Positions 1 through 10,625 of a stretch of DNA of 64,000 nucleotides are shown here, in pieces. Position numbers and translations under genes: made by a program. Every line of letters starts with the position of its first letter. Within the stretch, counting starts at the first letter, position 1. Below the pieces are notes generated by a model. It was not told the DNA's origin. It did not search any database and saw only the letters and a list, made by a program, of their open reading frames with translations. Origin of the DNA: Chelonoidis abingdonii. Lineage: Eukaryota > Chordata > Testudines > Testudinidae. The DNA is taken from assembly GCF_003597395.2 (NCBI RefSeq), contig NC_133782.1:2159202-2223201 (forward strand). Reading direction: 5' to 3'.

Positions 1-2040
1 AACTAAGAGGGAAGCAAAAATTCCTGAGATGAAGTGTATAACATCATGCGTAATAACTCCAAAACAGGTGTTTGACAGAATCTCTTTACATGGGCCAGAC
101 AGAACCCCTGGGAGTTTGCAGTAAGGAGTGACAGACTGTTGACTGGTAGACAGAGAGCACCTCCACGTGTGGGATGGGGGAGGGTAAGGAGTATGGAAAC
201 AGTAATTCTCACTATGGGGTCAGGACTCAACTCAGGGGTTTCAGGTCAATTCAGTAGCACTTAATTGGAAAGTTATACAAATGTAACAACAAGACAGAAG
301 ATCAGTGGCCTGTGACACCCCGCACTTGGCAGTACCCCACCCCACTATGAGACAGCAGGAACTCAAGCAGTTAGAATGACAGAGATGGCCCCCTCCCAGT
401 ATTGGGCAAAGGGAGTGCTGAGAGTGAGAGGGACAGAGACAGGCTCTTTTGCAGTGTGTGGGGAAGACACAGACAAGGAGAGATGGAAACTAATGAATGT
501 TGGTAGAGGGTCTGCTGTATGGACAGAAAATAAGAGTTCTGCCATTATCAGACAGCATTTCATTGGCAGGAAGTGGCTTTTTATTGACAGGAAGTTGAAT
601 TCAGCTGGTATCAGCCCTTAGTCTGAAGGCCAGGAGAGCATTTATCTTTAGTCAAACAGAGCAGACAGGGAAGTACCAAGACCCCCTCACCCCCGATAAG
701 CCTCTTGTACATTAGGGCTAACATTGTCCCTCTCCAAAATTTGCTCCTTTTTCATGGAGAAGTAGAGCTGGGGGAGAGCTTCACTTCCAGGTCCTTAGGA
801 AGAGCTGCCTACTCCACTCTAAGAGGCAGAGATTCTTCTTTCTGGCCTATGTGGGGTTCACAGCTTCAGGTCCCAGTTCTCCTTTTGTGCCTACACCAGA
901 GAGGTGCCAAGTATCCTCAACCCATTGACTTTAAAGGGAGTTGAGAGTATGTGGTACTTTGCAGGACTGGGTCCTTTGCTTGAAACTCAGATTAACTGGA
1001 GTTGGGGGTGTGGTTGGGATGGATGCATTTGCTGATGGACATTTAGTGATCCACAACACAAAGCCCACCACTCACAATTTGGTCTCTTTCAGAGATGCTC
1101 TGAGACTGGATTCATTCAGCCTGCAGAAGGGAGTGTCTGGTTACTTCTGGAAAGGGTGGTAACTTGCACTGAGTCAGGGTAGAGGTCACTGGCATGGCAG
1201 CGTAGAGAGGATCAGATGGCAGCTGGCTGCATTAGACACATCACATTGAGGAAAAACAACACGCTTTACTTTTCATTGCTGCTCTTTCCTCTAAAGTTTA
1301 TGCTACACATATCTCTGATTATAGTGGTCATCACACAGTGGACCACTGATGGACCATCAGTGGTTGCAGATCCCTCTGGTGATGACCCAAGTCATGATGG
1401 AGGATTAGAAGGGGACATAGGCACATGTGAGGATGTGGCCTACTGAATGAAAAGAGTGGGTTTAATGAGCTATATTGATAGAAACACTGTCATAGGTGGG
1501 AGAGAGTGCTGGACAAGAGGATGAAGATTTACAACCATAATGAGTAGACCTGAGGTTTAATGGTCAGCGAGAGACAACAGATGTCTGTAGGGTAGAGGAT
1601 TTGGATCTGAATTGAGAGGCATGTGAGAGATATGATAGGCAGCGAGCAGGGCAGCACCAGGCCTTTGTAGGATGGAGTTGGGTATTTGGAGCTGCAGTAA
1701 AGGAGGGATGATAGACGGGCAGGCAACAAACAGAAGAAGTCACATCCCGTGTAAGGAGTGAGTGGGTGGCAGCAGGCTTGTGCATGATGGTGTGTGTGTC
1801 TAGGGAGGGAATAAAGGACAGGTGGGATAAATGTATGGTTGCGGCAGGTGTGCATGGGATGGGAGAGATTTTGAATGTGTAATAGGAGCTGGGACATGAG
1901 GCAGGACAAATGCTGCAGCGGCCACTCATTCTCATGCGGATGCATAGGGGCAAGGGGATCCTTTCCTGTCCCATGAAAAGGACCCCTGTGTCTTTAACAC
2001 CCTCCTCCCCGCCACCAGCCCCTAGTCGCTGAGCCTTTCC
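1..2040. other. Upstream NOL4L intron, nothing recognised
   Basis: Presumed intron. Short open frames here have vertebrate-noncoding composition and no recognisable protein similarity. No repeat family was identified with confidence. Confidence 0.5.
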
Positions 2041-2220
2041 CCCTGCACTGACAGCTGGTATCTAATTACTGTGTGAGAATGAAAAGTCAGGCTGTCCCAG
2101 CTCGAGGGAGCGCGGATTAACGTCTCCTGCAGAATACACTTCCTCTGCCGGGTTACCATGGTTACCCTCATTACCTGCCTGACGAAGAGGCGCTGGTGGT
2201 TCCAACAAGGCTTTTAAACT
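2041..2220. promoter_or_regulatory. Candidate conserved noncoding element
   Basis: Unlike its surroundings, this stretch is non-repetitive and dense in factor-like motifs: CTAATTACTGTGTGAG, a GGTTACCATGGTTACC segment resembling an RFX X-box with a further GTTACC half, CTCATTACCTG, and a CpG-containing GGAGCGCGGATTAACG. It lies upstream of NOL4L exon A. Conservation cannot be tested here. Confidence 0.3.
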
Positions 2221-2230
2221 CAGGCCTGGG

Positions 2231-2749
2231 GAGGCCGGTGGGGGGGAGGCCTGGGCTGGGGGGTGAAGGGAGGGTCCTTTCCTTTCTGTGCAAGCTTAGT
2301 GCTGAGAGGAGTCCGGGTCATACCCTGCTGCATGCAGCCAACTGAGCAGATGTCACCGAGGCAGCCTCTGTATTCTGTCAACAGTCATTAACACTCGTGA
2401 GGGAAGGCGCCCAGCCTGAGCTGGGCGGTTCAGGCACCAAGCCCTGGCAGCAGGCCACTCTGGCTGCCTGCAGAGGGAGGGCGGGGAGCATGGTGTGGTT
2501 ATTAGAGAGGAACAAGGGCCGGGGTGGGATGGAGCCTGACTCAGATGCTCTGCTGCTATTATGTAGATCCCGAAGCCAGGTTGCCAGCACCACCCGGGGC
2601 ACAGGGTCCTTGGCAGCAGGGTTCTAGCACCGTGTCCCTAGCCGGTGTGGGCAGTGATTCTCCCCTCCCCCAGCCTGGAAACTGTGCTGCACCAGGCAGG
2701 CTGCAGAGTTGGCTGCAGTTTGCATGGTGCACAGGGAAAATCCCTGCCC
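2231..2749. other. GC-rich intronic stretch, nothing recognised
   Basis: G-rich and moderately CpG-containing sequence between the candidate conserved element and the minisatellite. The overlapping open frames on both strands are low-complexity and unlike known proteins. Confidence 0.4.
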
Positions 2750-3190
2750 ATAGGGGCAAGGACATGGGTCCTGTGAGGAGACGAGGGAGAGGAGGCGTGG
2801 GGTTCATGAGTGGAGAGAGGAGAGGGGCATGGCCATCTGAGTGGTAGAGAGGAGATAGAGAGGGCACAGGCCTCATGAGAGCAGCAGGAGGAGAGGAGCA
2901 CAGGTCCTGTATGACGGGAGAGAGGGTACTGGCTCCATACGGGGGAGAGAAGGAGAAAGGGCCCGGGGCGCAAGAAAAGGAGGAAATGGCTTGGGTGCAA
3001 AGGCACAGGCTCCATGAACAGGACAGGGAGAAAGAGTACACGGGCTCCGGGGGGGAGAAGGGAACAGACATGGGCCCAGTGAGTGAAGAGAGAGGGAAAG
3101 GAGGCGTGGGCCTCGTGAGATGGGTGAGAAGAAGGGCATGGCCCTGTGAGGGGGAAAGGGACATAGGTCTAGAAGAGAGGAGAGGGTACC
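2750..3190. repeat. Degenerate purine-rich minisatellite, block 1
   Basis: Repeated units of roughly 30-40 bases, each of the form CACAGGYCTCATGAG followed by GA-rich sequence. A higher-order repeat is visible: AGGAGGCGTGGG occurs at about 2792 and again at about 3099. The tract resumes at 3716 after two inserted elements. Long Ser/Pro-rich open frames on the minus strand come from this repeat, not from a gene. Confidence 0.6.
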
Positions 3191-3194
3191 AAAA

Positions 3195-3360
3195 GGGTTG
3201 CCACCTGTCCAGGTTTTCCAAAGATTGTTCTTTTTATGAGGTAGCTGTCCCGGGAAATCTCTAAGGGTGCTCAGTGCGCACTGCCAGCTGGCCAGTTTTA
3301 TGGCTCAGGATCATCCTGGCTGTCCCAGTTTTTTTGTACCTCAGCAGCGGAACCCTAAGC
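3195..3360. mobile_element. Decayed hAT-like insertion
   Basis: Begins with GGTTGCCACCTGTCCAGG, resembling the ends of the turtle hAT miniature family seen better at 4190-4293 and 25931-26898. No clear target duplication was found, so the borders are approximate. Confidence 0.35.
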
Positions 3361-3715
3361 ACTGGTTCCAGGAGTGGGAGAGAGCCAGGACTGGCGCTAG
3401 AATTTTTCGCGCCCTAGGCGCACGGCCATTTTGCCGCCGTGCGCGCCAGTCCCACGGCTCCAGTGGAGCCGCCGCAGCCATTTCTGCAGAGGGTCCGTTG
3501 GTCCGTGGCTCCGGTGGAGCTGCCGCAGCAGTGCCTGCGGGAGGTCCACCGGAGCCGCGCGGGATGAGCAGACCGTCTGCAGGCATGCCTGCGGCAGGTC
3601 CACCGGAGCCGCCTGCCGCGCCCCCCGACAAAATGCCGCTCCCCGAAAATCCTGGCGCCCTAGGCGATTGCCTGGTTCACCTCAATGGAAGCACTGGCCC
3701 TGGAGAGAACAGGCG
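3361..3715. mobile_element. GC-rich miniature element with internal inverted and direct repeats
   Basis: CpG-rich island-like insert in the minisatellite. CCGGAGCCGC and its complement GCGGCTCCGG-type segments recur, with paired GTCCACCGGAGCCGC copies at about 3545 and 3598. The ends carry GCGCCCTAGGCG (about 3410) and GGCGCCCTAGGCG (about 3654). I recognise it as a high-copy turtle repeat. Not a gene or a promoter island despite its composition. Confidence 0.5.
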
Positions 3716-4045
3716 AAAGGGCCTGGGCCTCAGGAGGGCCAGGAGGGGGAAGGCTTGAGGGCAAAGGCACGGGCGCTGCGAGGAGGACAGAGAGAAAGAG
3801 TACACAGGTCCCATGAGGGGGAAGATGGGCCCTGGGCACTAAGAGGGAGGAGAGAAGATATGGGCGCAAAGGCAGTTGGCCTTGTGTGGAGAGTGAGTTA
3901 GAAGAGAGCACAGGCCCCATGAGGGGGTACCAAGGGAATGGGGCCCCACAAAAGAGGTAAGTGGACCTGGTTATATGGTTATGGGCCCCATAAATGGGAA
4001 AGAGGACAAGGATGCAAGGTCACAGACTATGTGAGAGAAGGTAAG
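3716..4045. repeat. Degenerate purine-rich minisatellite, block 2
   Basis: Continuation of the array at 2750-3190, with AAAGAGTACACAGGTCCCAT echoing the AAAGAGTACACGGGCTCC seen at about 3032. It shows that the two inserts at 3195-3715 landed in an existing array. Confidence 0.55.
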
Positions 4046-4189
4046 TGTTGCCTACTTTCATGATTTTATTTTGAGTTTTGCAATATTTGGTGTTTTCTAA
4101 AGTTTCACACGATCGCATCATTCCTGACTTAAAACTTATGAATTTCCCCTTATTCAAAATGGCTGCCACTTCCTGTTACTTTCAAGGGG

Positions 4190-4293
4190 TAGGGTTGCCA
4201 GCCCTCCAGGATTGGCCTGGAGTCTCCAGGAATTAAGGATTATGTCGTGCGAAAAAAACTCCAGGAATATGTCCAACCGAAATTGGCAACCCA
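4190..4293. mobile_element. Complete 104-bp hAT-type MITE
   Basis: Ends TAGGGTTGCCA and TGGCAACCCA are inverted copies, and the element is flanked by a perfect 8-bp target duplication TCAAGGGG (4182-4189 and 4294-4301). The internal CCTGGAGTCTCCAGGAATTA is typical of a high-copy turtle family. Eight-base duplications are the hAT signature. Confidence 0.85.
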
Positions 4294-4394
4294 TCAAGGG
4301 GGCTGAAGCCAAATTGCCCTCATGGCCCCCACCTTCCCTTGTGTTCAATGACACTGAAGCCAGACTGCCTTTAGGGGTAAGATGGCTGCTGAGC

Positions 4395-5000
4395 TTTAGT
4401 TAGGGGGCTGGAGTGGAAACTGTGAGGAGACGGAAGAATATAGGGAGTAGGAAAGAGGCTGAAGAGGTGCAGGGCGGAGACTCAGGAAGATGCAGAGGGA
4501 TGCACAGGGCCAGGGAGACTCAGGAGCATAGGACAGACTGTGGGACTATAAGACAGGTGGTGGGATGCAGGAGGAGGACAAAGATGTCTGCATGAGGCAG
4601 ACGGGAGGTGAAGGAGGAAGACTGAAGGGGCAGGGTGCTGAGCAAGCGTAAGGAGACTGAGGGCTTGCAGGGGAATATGAGGGTAGGAGGAGACTAAGGG
4701 GAACAGAGGAATGTGGGGAATAGGAGGGAGGATGAGGAGACTGGAGATCAGGGAGGAACAGGAGGATCTTGAGGTCTGTGGAATGGTGGGGCAAAGTGAA
4801 AGTGTGAGAGGTAGGAGGCTGTAAAGGTTATGGAGGGGAAAATTGGGAGCAGGCGAATGTAGAAGTGGGCTGGAACCAGGAGACTTTGTGGGCAGAGGGA
4901 GGAAGAATGTAAGTGGAAGAGGAGAGTGGATGGTGCAGAGAGAGAGAGAGGATAGTGATGACAGAGGGGACGGAGAAGGGAATGGCAGTTCCCTACCCCA
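4395..5000. repeat. Purine-rich degenerate repeat tract
   Basis: About 600 bases of strongly purine-biased sequence with recurring GGAGACTGAGG- and GGGAGGATGAGG-like units and a short GA run at 4938-4953. It can form H-DNA-type structures in principle. The long open frame on the minus strand is its pyrimidine complement. Confidence 0.55.
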
Positions 5001-5397
5001 GGAGTTAGGAGCTGGCAAGTGGAGTTCCTGCTCCTTCCAAGCAGCTAGCAGCAAGGCCTGCATTTTTGAATGTGCCTTGCAGGCTGAATCTGTCCCTGTA
5101 ATGTACACATGCACTCTGAGGGTGAGTGACTTCCCTCTAAAAGCTCAAAAACCAACCAACCAGAAGGCAGATACAAACCCTCCCTCCCCTCCTGACACCA
5201 ATTTAATTATTTTTGGAAAAAATCCCTCATGATTTTTAAGTCAGTCTCATTAATTTATGGGGGCCTGGCTCATGGTTTTGAACACTTGTGGTGAGCAATA
5301 CTAGGGGGTGGAGGGAAGAGAGGAGGTGGCTACAGGCCCAGTAAGGGGTGGTTTATTGAGGTGTTTGTAGGGCACATCTCCCCTCGAACCTGGTAAA

Positions 5398-6200
5398 AAC
5401 ATAAGAATGGCTGTACTGGGTCAGACTAAAGGTCCATCAAGCCCTGTATCCTGTCTTCCAACAGTGGCCAGTGCCAGGTGTCCCAAAGGGAATGAACAGA
5501 ACAGGTAATCATCAAGTGATCCATCCCGTCACCCCTTCCCAGCTTCTGGCAAACAGAGGCTAAGGACACCATCGCTCCCTGTCCTCCATAAATTTATCTA
5601 GTTCTTTTTTGAACCCTGTTATAATCTTGGCTTTCACAACATCCTCTGGTAAGGAGTTCCACAGGTTGACTGTGTGTTGTGTGACAAAAAATTTCCTTTT
5701 GTTTGTTTTAAACCTGCTGCCTATTAATTTCATTTGGTGGCCCCTAGTTCATGTGTTATGAGAAGTAGTAAATAACACTTCCGTATTTACTTTCTCCACA
5801 CCAGTCACGATTTTATAGAGCTCTATCATATCGCCCCTTAGTCGTCTCTTTTCTAAGCTGAAAAGTCCCAGGCTTAATAATCTCTCCTCATACAGCAGCC
5901 GTTCTATGCCCCTAATTATTTTTGTTGCCCTTTTGTGAACCCCTTTTCTCATTCCAATATATCTTTTTTGAGATGGGGCAACCACATCTGCAGGCAGCAT
6001 TCAAGGTGTGGTTGTACCATGGATTTATATAGAGGCAACATGATATTTTCTGTCGTATTATCTTTCCCTTTCTTAACGATTTCCAACATTCTGTTCACTT
6101 TTTTGACTGCCGCTGCACACTGAGTGGATGTTTTCAGAGAACTATCCACAATGACTCCAAGATCTGTTTCTTGAGTGGTAGTCAGAATATGAGTTGGTTC
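5398..6200 (-). mobile_element. CR1 LINE, 3' part with decayed ORF2 C-terminus
   Basis: The minus strand encodes fragments of the reverse-transcriptase ORF end, such as [37 protein letters not shown] and KRRLRGDMIELYKI, shared by CR1-type elements. The left edge (CATAAGAATGGCTGTACTGG) is the 3' terminus of this subfamily. The same subfamily recurs at 44412-44808. The 5' part is missing and the frames are interrupted. Confidence 0.85.
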
Positions 6201-6230
6201 TAAACCTCTTTAAATCCTAAAGGGATAAAC

Positions 6231-6859
6231 CCAATCCAGCTAACTTCCTTTTGTATCCGGTATCTTCAATACAAACTGCATCCCACCATGCTTCACAGGG
6301 TTAAATAAACACAGAGGGGCATAGGAAAGGGAGAGAAGCCTGGAAGCAGGGTGGAGAGTCAGTGAGGCCAAGAGCTTGCAGGGAGGCCATTCCAGAAGTC
6401 AAGAACTGCAGAGCAGGTGACTCCCATATCCACAGTGGGAAGGGCTGGGTAGGAGGCTGGTGCTGGGTGAGTGGATAGGTATAACTAGACGCCCCAGGCT
6501 CTGAGTTCTGCTAGTCCATGGAGCATTTTAAAAGGAAGGGTGGCAGTTTTGAACTGGATCCTGGAATGAATATGGAACCCCTGGCGGCGCAAGGATGAGG
6601 GTTTGAGTAGTTGTTTAGGGCTGGCCCTGGGTGTGGATGTTTTGCTTGTGGAGTTCATTACAAACCCCTTCAAATGGATTGCTTTCAGCGAAGGAGAGAG
6701 CTTTGTTTGTCATGTCTGTGCTGTTCACACGGTGCAGTTTTCCTTTGTCTCATTGCTGTAATTATCCCCATTTTGACCCTGCAGTGAGGATTGCTGGTCT
6801 GCAAGCAGCTTCACTTTTGAAGTATATCGGGAACCGTTACTAGATGGAAAGGGTAGATG
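6231..6859. other. Intronic stretch, nothing recognised
   Basis: Between two CR1 copies. It may contain further decayed repeat sequence, but no family or gene was identified. Confidence 0.4.
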
Positions 6860-6915
6860 TATCAATAATAATATAGGAAAGGCAGAAGTGTTCAGTACGT
6901 ACGATTTCTGTTCTC

Positions 6916-7324
6916 TGTCTGAGGAGAAAACAAATGAAACAACAGCCTTTCCATCCCACTAGTGTCTGAGGAGAAAACAATAACAACAGCCTTTCCATCC
7001 CACTAGTGTCTGAGGAGAAAACAATAACAACAGCCTTTCCATCCCACTAGTGTCTGAGGAGAAAACAATAACAACAGCCTTTCCATCCCACTAGTGTCTG
7101 AGGAGAAAACAATAACAACAGCCTTTCCATCCCACTAGTGTCTGAGGAGAAAACAATAACAACAGCCTTTCCATCCCACTAGTGTCTGAGGAGAAAACAA
7201 TAACAACAGCCTTTCCATCCCACTAGTGTCTGAGGAGAAAACAATAACAACAGCCTTTCCATCCCACTAGTGTCTGAGGAGAAAACAATAACAACAGCCT
7301 TTCCATCCCACTAGTGTCTGAGGA
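6916..7324. repeat. 44-bp tandem repeat array within CR1
   Basis: A first 47-base unit at 6916 is followed by eight identical 44-base units starting at 6963, 7007, 7051, 7095, 7139, 7183, 7227 and 7271, then a 10-base partial unit at 7315. The unit begins TGTCTGAGGAGAAAACAATA and ends CCATCCCACTAG. The first unit differs by a short AAATG-type insertion, so the array expanded from the second copy. Confidence 0.97.
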
Positions 7325-8387
7325 GGATGTAGCTGCTGAAGTTTAAGACATTTTAAAATCAGCAAGTCCACAACTTGAATCCAAGAGTTTTAAAAGAGCT
7401 GGCTGAGGTGCTCACTGGACCGTTAATGTTGATTTTCAATCAGTCTTGGAACACTGGGGAAGTTTCAAAAGACTATAAGAAAGAAAGATGATGTTGTGCC
7501 AATATTTACAAAGGAGACCTGGGGAATTATAGGCTTGTTAGCTGCCATCAATCCAGGGCAAGATAATGGAGAGGCTGATCTAGGACTCAATTAATTATAT
7601 TACCCTCCTTTTATTTTTTATTAATGCCAGTCAACTTGGGTTTATGGAAACAGATCCTGTCAAACTAACTTGATATTTTTTGATGAGATTACAAGTTTGG
7701 GTTATAAAGGTAATAGTGTTGATATAATATGTGTGTCTCAGTGACTCTGAAAAAGATTTGGTGGTCGTGTTGAATAATCAGCTGAACATGAGCTCCCTGT
7801 GCATCTCTGTGGCCAAAACTGCTAATGTGAGCTTTGGAGGCATAAACAGGGGAATCTCTAGTAGGAGTAGAGCTATTTTACCTCTGTATTTGGCACTGGT
7901 ATGACCACTGCTGGAATCTTGTGTGCAGTTTTGGTGTCCATAACGCAAGAATAATGTTGATCAATGGGAGAGGGTTCAGAAAAGAGCCACAAAAATGATC
8001 AAAGGATTAGAAATCCTGCCTTTATAGTGATAGAGTCAAGGAGCTCAGTCTATTTAGTTTAACAAAGAGAAGGTTAAGGGGTAACTTATTACAGCCTTTG
8101 AGTACCTACCTGGGAGCAAATAGTTAATAATGGGCTCTTCAATCTAACAGAGAAAATTATAACATACTCCAACAGTTGGGAGCTGAAGCTAGACAAATTC
8201 AGACTGAAAATAAGGTATACATTTTTAACAGAGTAGTTAACCATTGGGATAATTTACTAAGAATTGAAAGGATTCCCAATCCCTGCCAATTTTTAGATCA
8301 AGTTTGGATGTTTTTCTAAAAGATCTGCTTTGGGAATTATTTTGAGGAAGTGTTATGGCCTGTGTTTTACAGGAGGTCAGACTGGAT

Positions 8388-8563
8388 CAGGGGTAATCTA
8401 TTTTTTTGTCAAGGTCCAAATTTCTTGGTCTAGCTATAGTCCAGTTCCAGACTCCAGAGAAAATTATAATTAAATAAATAATGATGATAATAAGTAAATT
8501 AAAAGATTTCAGGGTCCGTTCAAAAATGCCTGGTGGTCTGGATTTAGGCCGCGGTCCACCTAT
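8388..8563. mobile_element. hAT-like MITE inserted in CR1 3' end
   Basis: It interrupts the conserved CR1 terminal segment GACTGGATC/GACTAGATGATC. The flanks GACTGGAT (8380-8387) and GACTAGAT (8564-8571) match at 7 of 8 bases, as expected for an old hAT duplication. The start CAGGGGTAAT is hAT-like; the inverted copy at the right end is poor. Confidence 0.6.
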
Positions 8564-8625
8564 GACTAGATGATCACTATGGTCCATTCAGGCCCTGGAA
8601 TCTACAAATCTATATGGAATATAAC

Positions 8626-9878
8626 CTTTATTAGAAGGCCATCTCCACTGAACAAGTGATTTTTGACAGTCCCCTGAGTGGTTGCTTAAGAATAGGGTTC
8701 ATTTTTTGAATATAGTAAATGTATACACAAGACTCAATAAAAAAAATAGATGTGCAACTGTATGCATAATTTGCATGTGTAATTATTGTGACTGCACATG
8801 CAAAATGGGTATCCAAAAGATGAGTTGTGGGTCATTTACATACATAAGTGCCCAACTTGCATGTGCATTCACAATCTTTACATTTGCAAATTGGGCTTAC
8901 AAATCTATGCTTAACCTTTTGGAAATCAGGCCCATAATTATACCTAAGTGCATGTGTATCTATACACATACATATGCAATAATTCTGTTTTCTTAAGAAG
9001 CAGGCTGAATGTTCTCTCCAGGAATCTGACTCCTAGAATAACTACCCTTACTTTTACACTAGACTAGATATCCCTACCATCTCCCATCAATACACCTGGT
9101 TCTGTTTGATGGAGTGACATTAGCAGCTGCTGGGTACTGAAGGATGCCACTTCTTTTCTTGGCAAACCTTGCCAGTGTGAGTTGACACCTTTCTTGCCAG
9201 TCAGATAAGAGGTACAGTGGTCACCATGTTTTCCACCCCCACCAGTCTCTCGCCACTGCCATGTGTCAAGATTACAGCCTCATGTTCTTCAGCACATCCT
9301 AACACACAAAGAGCAGTGATGGTGCTGCTAGTGCTCAGCTGCTGTGTGTGCGTGAGTGAGCTTGGAAAGGTCAGTGCAGGGTAGGAAGGTGATTCAGTTT
9401 TGTTCTTCAGGGACCTCATCCTAGTATCACAGTAAAAGCTAGCCCTGCTAATTGGTCTGAGTCTGTGGGGGTTGCATCTGTTTAGTATCCCCCAGCCCCA
9501 GAAGGATGGGTATAGTGTGCAAGGCCAAAGACTTCCTTCTGCCTATTCCCAGCCTAGTGAGTTTGCTCTAAATTATGAAAATTTAAATTTCCAATTGGTT
9601 AAAATTCCACTCCGGACTCTTCTCTTGTTTTTCTTCTTGGTCCATTTTCACTGGCAGCTTTAGTAGCACAACAGCAGCAGCCGCAGCCACTGCCCTGGTT
9701 CTGGTAGGAACCTCCCTAGAGCACTATTTAATTTATCCCCTCTCATCCTGTGTGCTCAAGGCAGCTCAGGGTTGGAACATTGTGCCTGTCCCCCCTCTAA
9801 CCACATTAGCCCGAGGCCCATCTCATCACCCCTGTCACCCATCACTGATACTAACTCAACTTGCCTGTGCTGTTGTAG
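8626..9878. other. Intron upstream of NOL4L exon A, nothing recognised
   Basis: AT-rich to about 9000, with many TGCATGTG-like words, then unique-looking sequence up to the exon A acceptor. No second coding exon was found. Confidence 0.45.
9849..9855 (+). promoter_or_regulatory. Consensus branch point of NOL4L exon A
   Basis: TACTAAC matches the optimal branch-point heptamer. The branch adenosine at 9854 lies 25 nt before the first exonic base at 9879, the usual distance. The tract between it and the AG is only moderately pyrimidine-rich, so a strong branch point would compensate. Confidence 0.6.
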
Positions 9879-10034
9879 GGGGCAGATGGACTGTCGGAGC
9901 CTGAGGGCATCTCTCTGAAACGCGTTGCTGTGGTGGAAGATTTCTTTGACATCATCTACTCGATGCATGTGGAGAGCTCAGCAGAGCCAGGCAAAGCACC
10001 CAAACATGCTGGCCAGAAGAAAACCTATCGAGCG
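9879..10034 (+). CDS. NOL4L: NOL4L internal coding exon A
   Basis: Internal exon of nucleolar protein 4-like, 156 nt, 52 codons, phase 0 at both ends. The translation runs from GADGLSEPEG through SLKRVAVVEDFFDIIYSMHV to AGQKKTYRA, the conserved N-terminal part of the NOL4/NOL4L family. NOL4 itself, as I recall it, has a very similar stretch but differs in the flanking residues. The acceptor is TTGTAG at 9873-9878, with a perfect TACTAAC branch-point heptamer at 9849-9855. The donor is GCG/gtgaga at 10035. There is no in-frame ATG before the conserved block, so this is not a first exon; the N-terminal exons must lie left of the window, since I find none in 1-9878. The protein is nuclear, of poorly defined molecular function; the human gene is a known fusion partner of RUNX1 and PAX5 in leukaemia (recalled knowledge). 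An upstream alternative acceptor was not evident. Confidence 0.93.
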
Positions 10035-10439
10035 GTGAGACTTCCTCCTGCATTTCTCAGACAGCAGGGGACACAGACGCCCAGGGGAAAGGCCTCCTGC
10101 GTGAGGTTGAGGAATGGGTCTGATGTGGGGGGAGTGGGCACAAGTGAAAGGCCTGTGTGTGCGCACGTCTGTGTGGTGTGAACGAGTGGTATAATGGCAC
10201 AGCAGCTGTGTTGAGGACAGAGGAAAGGGCGGGGGGATAGTGGCACAAACGTACAGTGGCAGGGAAGTGTGCAGCTCAACAGTAACATACAAATGCAACT
10301 CTACACATAATCAGAAAAAAAATCCTCAGAAGGCTTCAACCCTTATTGATCTTGGAGCATTACTCAGGTGAGGAGATGTTTACCCACCTCCTGTGTTTCC
10401 TGCTCTGTGGCATCTGCCTCTCTTCCCCCTTCAGTTGCA

Positions 10440-10625
10440 GAGAAGCATCGCTGAAGGAAAGGGCATAGCTGGAGCAGGAGATTGGGAGTCCGCTGTTCTT
10501 TTCCCAGCTCTGATTTGCTGAGTGGCCTTGGGTAAACCACGTCAACTCTGTGTCTCAGTTTCCTCATCTGCAAAATTGAGGCCATGCCAGGCACCTGAGA
10601 GTGGGATATTTTGTAAAGTGCTGCC
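10440..10625 (+). mobile_element. MIR-like SINE fragment
   Basis: Contains the conserved order TGAGTGGCCTTGGGTAAACC, TGTCTCAGTTTCCTCATCTG, then TTTTGTAAAGTGC, as in MIR/CORE SINEs. Confidence 0.75.

Larger units (their letters stand above)
6860..8625 (+). mobile_element. CR1 LINE, 3' part, interrupted
   Basis: Same family as 34400-37260: both share GGCAGAAGTGTTCAGTA, CTTGAATCCAAGAGT and the later CAAAGAGAAGGTTAAG-type segments. Remnants of the ORF2 C-terminus can be followed, but stops and indels are frequent. A 44-bp tandem array occupies 6916-7324, and a small hAT-like insert (8388-8563) splits the CR1 3' terminus. Confidence 0.8.

Noticed and set aside
2559..3221. 220-codon Ser/Pro-rich open frame on the minus strand
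   Set aside because: It is the complement of the purine-rich minisatellite, which has few stop codons in several frames at once.
3361..3715. CpG island or promoter
   Set aside because: The high CpG belongs to a recognised high-copy mobile element inserted in a minisatellite.
4482..5114. 210-codon open frame on the minus strand
   Set aside because: Again the pyrimidine complement of a purine-rich repeat; no protein features beyond low-complexity Ser/Pro/Leu.
6916..7324. CRISPR-like array
   Set aside because: Units are directly adjacent with no variable spacers, in a vertebrate intron and inside a LINE; it is a minisatellite.
1..9878. N-terminal NOL4L exons
   Set aside because: Looked for sequences coding the first family blocks upstream of exon A; none with suitable splice sites was seen.
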